Source: Nitrospinota bacterium
Lineage (GTDB): Bacteria; Nitrospinota; Nitrospinia; Nitrospinales; VA-1
Direction: 5' to 3'
DNA length: 6,648 bases
Assembly (NCBI GenBank): GCA_022567815.1
Contig: JADFGI010000176.1
Location: forward strand, 1-6,648
The notes below the pieces were generated by a model that saw only the letters and a program-made list of their open reading frames with translations, was not told the origin of the DNA and made no database searches. This document shows positions 5,001 through 6,648 of this stretch, one piece after another; position 1 is the stretch's first letter, and each line of letters starts with the position of its first letter. Made by a program: the position numbers and the translations under genes.

Positions 5001-6149
5001 CTATTGATAGCCTTCCAGCAATATTTTTTGCGCGGCGGCCACTCCTTTGCCGAGTTCCACCTTGGCCCCGAATTTGGTCAACGCCATTTCTATTACGGAA
5101 ATGGCAATGACAACATCGAAGGTGTCAACATAGCCTAAATGGGCAATGCGGACCACTTTGCCTTTCCAGTGATCCTGCCCGCCCGCCAGGGTCACGCCAA
5201 AATCATCGCGCATGCTTTTTACCAGCTTGGCTCCATCGACCCCATCGGGAACGAAGAACCCGGTTGCGCTGTCTGCCGGGGAATCGGGTGCGATCCTTTG
5301 GAGTCCCAGCGCTTCCACAGCGGCGCGTGTGGCACGCGCAAGCCGGTTGTGACGTTTAAAAACGCTGTCCAGACCTTCCTCGCGGATATTTTTCAGGACT
5401 TCCCGAAGGCCTATGACCAGGGAAACAGCCGGCGTGTAGGCCGAAGTTTTATTGGCAAGGTTTTTTCTTTCTTTCTTGAAATCGAAGTAAAAATGCGGGC
5501 AGGTGGATTTGTCCGCAAATTTCCAGGCCTTTTCGCTCAGGCCCACCAGGGCCAGTCCGGGTGGCAGTTGCAAGGCTTTTTGCGAGCCGGTCACCATGGC
5601 ATCGATTCCCCATTCATCCATCGGCAAATTAACAACGCCCAATCCGGTGATAGCATCGACGACCAGTAAAATGTCATCCCTGTCGCGGGTCAGTTTGGAA
5701 AGCGCTTCGATGGGCTGAGCGGCGGTGGTGGAAGTTTCCGAGGCCTGGACAAGGATACCTTTAATTTCCTTGTCTTGATTTAAAATGGATTCAATATCCT
5801 TGGGGTTGGCGGCGTACCCCCACTCCACCTTGTGCCAGACGACGTTCAAACCGTAGGTCTCTGAAATATTGCCCCAGCGCTCGCCGAATTTTCCGCCGTT
5901 GATGACGAGAACCTTGTCCCCCGAAGAAAACAGATTGGTCACGCACCCTTCCATGCCTCCCGTTCCCGTGGAAGCAAGAATCAATACATCCTGTTTAGTT
6001 TGAAAGAGGTATTTCGCATCCTCCGCGGCTTCGGCGAAAATAGCGCTGAACTGGGGAGTGCGGTGGTGAACCATGGGTTCCGCCATGCGTAATGAGACTT
6101 CTTCTGCGACCGGGGTCGGTCCGGGGGCGAGCAAATATCTTTTCTTCAT
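5001..6149 (-). CDS. Class V PLP-dependent aminotransferase (serine/alanine-glyoxylate or phosphoserine type)
   Basis: This 382-residue fold-type I enzyme belongs to the alanine-glyoxylate/serine-glyoxylate/aspartate aminotransferase group, members of which are often labelled 'soluble hydrogenase 42 kDa subunit' in databases. Visible signatures are LAPGPTPV (7-14), HHRTPQF (28-34), STGTGGMEG (60-68) around the cofactor phosphate, VDAITGLG (164-171) with Asp165 for the pyridine nitrogen, TGSQKALQLPPG (187-198) with the Schiff-base Lys191, and VVRIAHLGY (332-340) with Arg334 for the substrate carboxylate. Full length and cytosolic. The start is supported by AGGAT six bases upstream (6160-6156). 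Its place directly before serA suggests it acts as phosphoserine aminotransferase in place of SerC, or as serine-glyoxylate aminotransferase; sequence alone does not separate these. Confidence 0.9.
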   Translation of the reverse strand: MKKRYLLAPGPTPVAEEVSLRMAEPMVHHRTPQFSAIFAEAAEDAKYLFQTKQDVLILASTGTGGMEGCVTNLFSSGDKVLVINGGKFGERWGNISETYGLNVVWHKVEWGYAANPKDIESILNQDKEIKGILVQASETSTTAAQPIEALSKLTRDRDDILLVVDAITGLGVVNLPMDEWGIDAMVTGSQKALQLPPGLALVGLSEKAWKFADKSTCPHFYFDFKKERKNLANKTSAYTPAVSLVIGLREVLKNIREEGLDSVFKRHNRLARATRAAVEALGLQRIAPDSPADSATGFFVPDGVDGAKLVKSMRDDFGVTLAGGQDHWKGKVVRIAHLGYVDTFDVVIAISVIEMALTKFGAKVELGKGVAAAQKILLEGYQ

Positions 6150-6196
6150 CCGATTATCCTGTTTTTAATTTTTTCAAAAAATGCGAAACCACTTCT

Positions 6197-6240
6197 GACC
6201 CCCTTCGGCATTGGATACCCTGTCTGAATGCGTTGGGGTC
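6197..6240 (-). promoter_or_regulatory. Nested stem in the aminotransferase 5' leader
   Basis: GACCCC (6197-6202) pairs with GGGGTC (6235-6240), and inside it GCATT (6208-6212) pairs with AATGC (6227-6231), leaving a 14-base loop. The structure ends 47 bases upstream of the aminotransferase start, so it would lie in the leader of the serine operon transcript. It matches no riboswitch I know and could be fortuitous. Confidence 0.35.
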
Positions 6241-6314
6241 GTTCATTTCAGAGGAGTTTATTGTTTGAAATCTCGAGCTGATTCAGGGAATCAAAATTAC
6301 CACGAAAACTAATC

Positions 6315-6344
6315 TTTATAGTGCAATTTGTCTAAAAAATCCAA
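6315..6344 (-). promoter_or_regulatory. Candidate sigma-70-like promoter for the aminotransferase-serA operon
   Basis: On the - strand TTGGAT (6344-6339) and TATAAA (6320-6315) are separated by 18 bases, resembling -35 and -10 boxes (three and five matches of six). It would give a leader of about 160 bases. This is pattern matching only, in an AT-rich stretch. Confidence 0.3.
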
Positions 6345-6482
6345 TTTTTTATGGCCTTGCGGGCCTAAAACCTCCTGTGGAGTTTTCTGCGTCGGAGAAA
6401 ATTGCGATGGTGAGGGTTGGACTCATGCGATATGGTGAAAAATGAGGATTTACTTCTTTAAAAATGGTTTCTGATTGATAAC

Positions 6483-6648
6483 CGGGGTTGATTCCCACCA
6501 GTGGGTTTCATACCCCGCCTCGCAACGCGGGGAGGAGATGCGGGGCAGACGCCCGCTACGCGGGAGGAAAAGTGGCCCCGTTACACGGGGGGAAGAAGCT
6601 TGGGCCTGACGCTACGCGAGGCCCTGAATACATACAAGGGGTAGCAGG
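6483..6648 (+). repeat. Intergenic hairpin block 3, cut by the window end
   Basis: A chain of hairpins fills this stretch. CCCAC/GTGGG (6494-6505) lies within CGGGGT/ACCCCG (6483-6488 with 6512-6517). CCCCGC/GCGGGG with an eight-base loop (6513-6532) is followed by AGGA. CCCGC-TAC-GCGGG (6552-6564) is also followed by AGGA. CCCCGT-TAC-ACGGGG (6576-6590) is followed by GGAAG. The 31-bp repeat (6595-6625) comes next. No gene is seen. The order of the last two hairpins matches block 1, and the similarity still continues (ACATA, GGGGTA) when the window stops, so the element extends beyond it. Confidence 0.6.
6595..6625 (+). repeat. 31-bp perfect direct repeat, right copy
   Basis: Identical to 1022-1052. 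It contains GGGCCT (6602-6607) paired with AGGCCC (6619-6624) around CGC-TAC-GCG. It lies in block 3, just after a TAC-loop hairpin, as the left copy does. Confidence 0.85.

Larger units (their letters stand above)
6150..6482. other. Intergenic region upstream of the aminotransferase
   Basis: No convincing gene lies here. Only very short ribosome-site-led frames are seen, such as 6265-6312 and 6407-6445. On the - strand it carries the aminotransferase leader, with a nested stem at 6197-6240 and a candidate promoter near 6315-6344. Two minor inverted repeats also occur: GGCC/GGCC around 6353-6365, and an AAAAC..TCC/GGA..GTTTT hairpin around 6367-6386. The first part of the + strand here is not coding. 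Confidence 0.45.

Noticed and set aside
6265..6312. Short frame from TTG with GGAG eight bases upstream (15 residues)
   Set aside because: Too short, no recognisable leader-peptide pattern, and it lies in the leader of the divergent aminotransferase gene.
6407..6445. Short frame MVRVGLMRYGEK after GGAG
   Set aside because: Twelve residues followed by a stop and non-coding sequence; could be a gene remnant but nothing supports it.

Overview
The window looks like a chromosomal stretch from a Gram-negative-type bacterium of moderate GC. The proteins (tandem DUF1566, an SEC-C protein, a cytosolic parvulin, and a class V aminotransferase placed before a long-form SerA) would suit a marine Nitrospinota-like or deltaproteobacteria-like lineage. 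That placement is an impression from family memory, not a search. There is no phage, transposase, CRISPR, tRNA or rRNA in the window.

Layout. On the + strand, two tandem paralogous DUF1566 (Lcl_C) genes (1-480 and 504-986) are followed without a gap by about 285 bp of packed small hairpins (987-1270). An SEC-C zinc-motif gene (1333-2121, possibly starting at an ATC codon at 1285) comes next, then a 262-bp gap holding two related palindromes, then a cytosolic parvulin-type prolyl isomerase (2384-2950). A second hairpin block (2993-3127) ends in a strong intrinsic terminator (3183-3221). On the - strand, reading right to left, a class V aminotransferase (6149-5001) precedes serA (4821-3235), which converges on that terminator. 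A third block of the same hairpins fills the right end (6483-6648) and is cut by the window edge.

How the genes work together. The only recognisable metabolic unit is the aminotransferase-serA pair. SerA oxidises 3-phosphoglycerate, and the neighbouring PLP enzyme may supply the next step of serine synthesis or link serine to glyoxylate and glycine. The + strand genes have no obvious common pathway.

The most unusual content is intergenic. A dispersed family of short hairpins has C-rich/G-rich stems whose bases change in compensating pairs, mostly around a TAC or CAC triloop, and most copies are followed by AGGA. A 31-bp perfect duplication lies 5.57 kb apart within two of these blocks. Two blocks also share a right-end motif (GTTAATAC, two bases, GGTCCAGC, two hairpins, CGCTCAT). 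Together these suggest a small repeated, structured element, either a REP or MITE-like element or a modular RNA, that I cannot assign to a named family.
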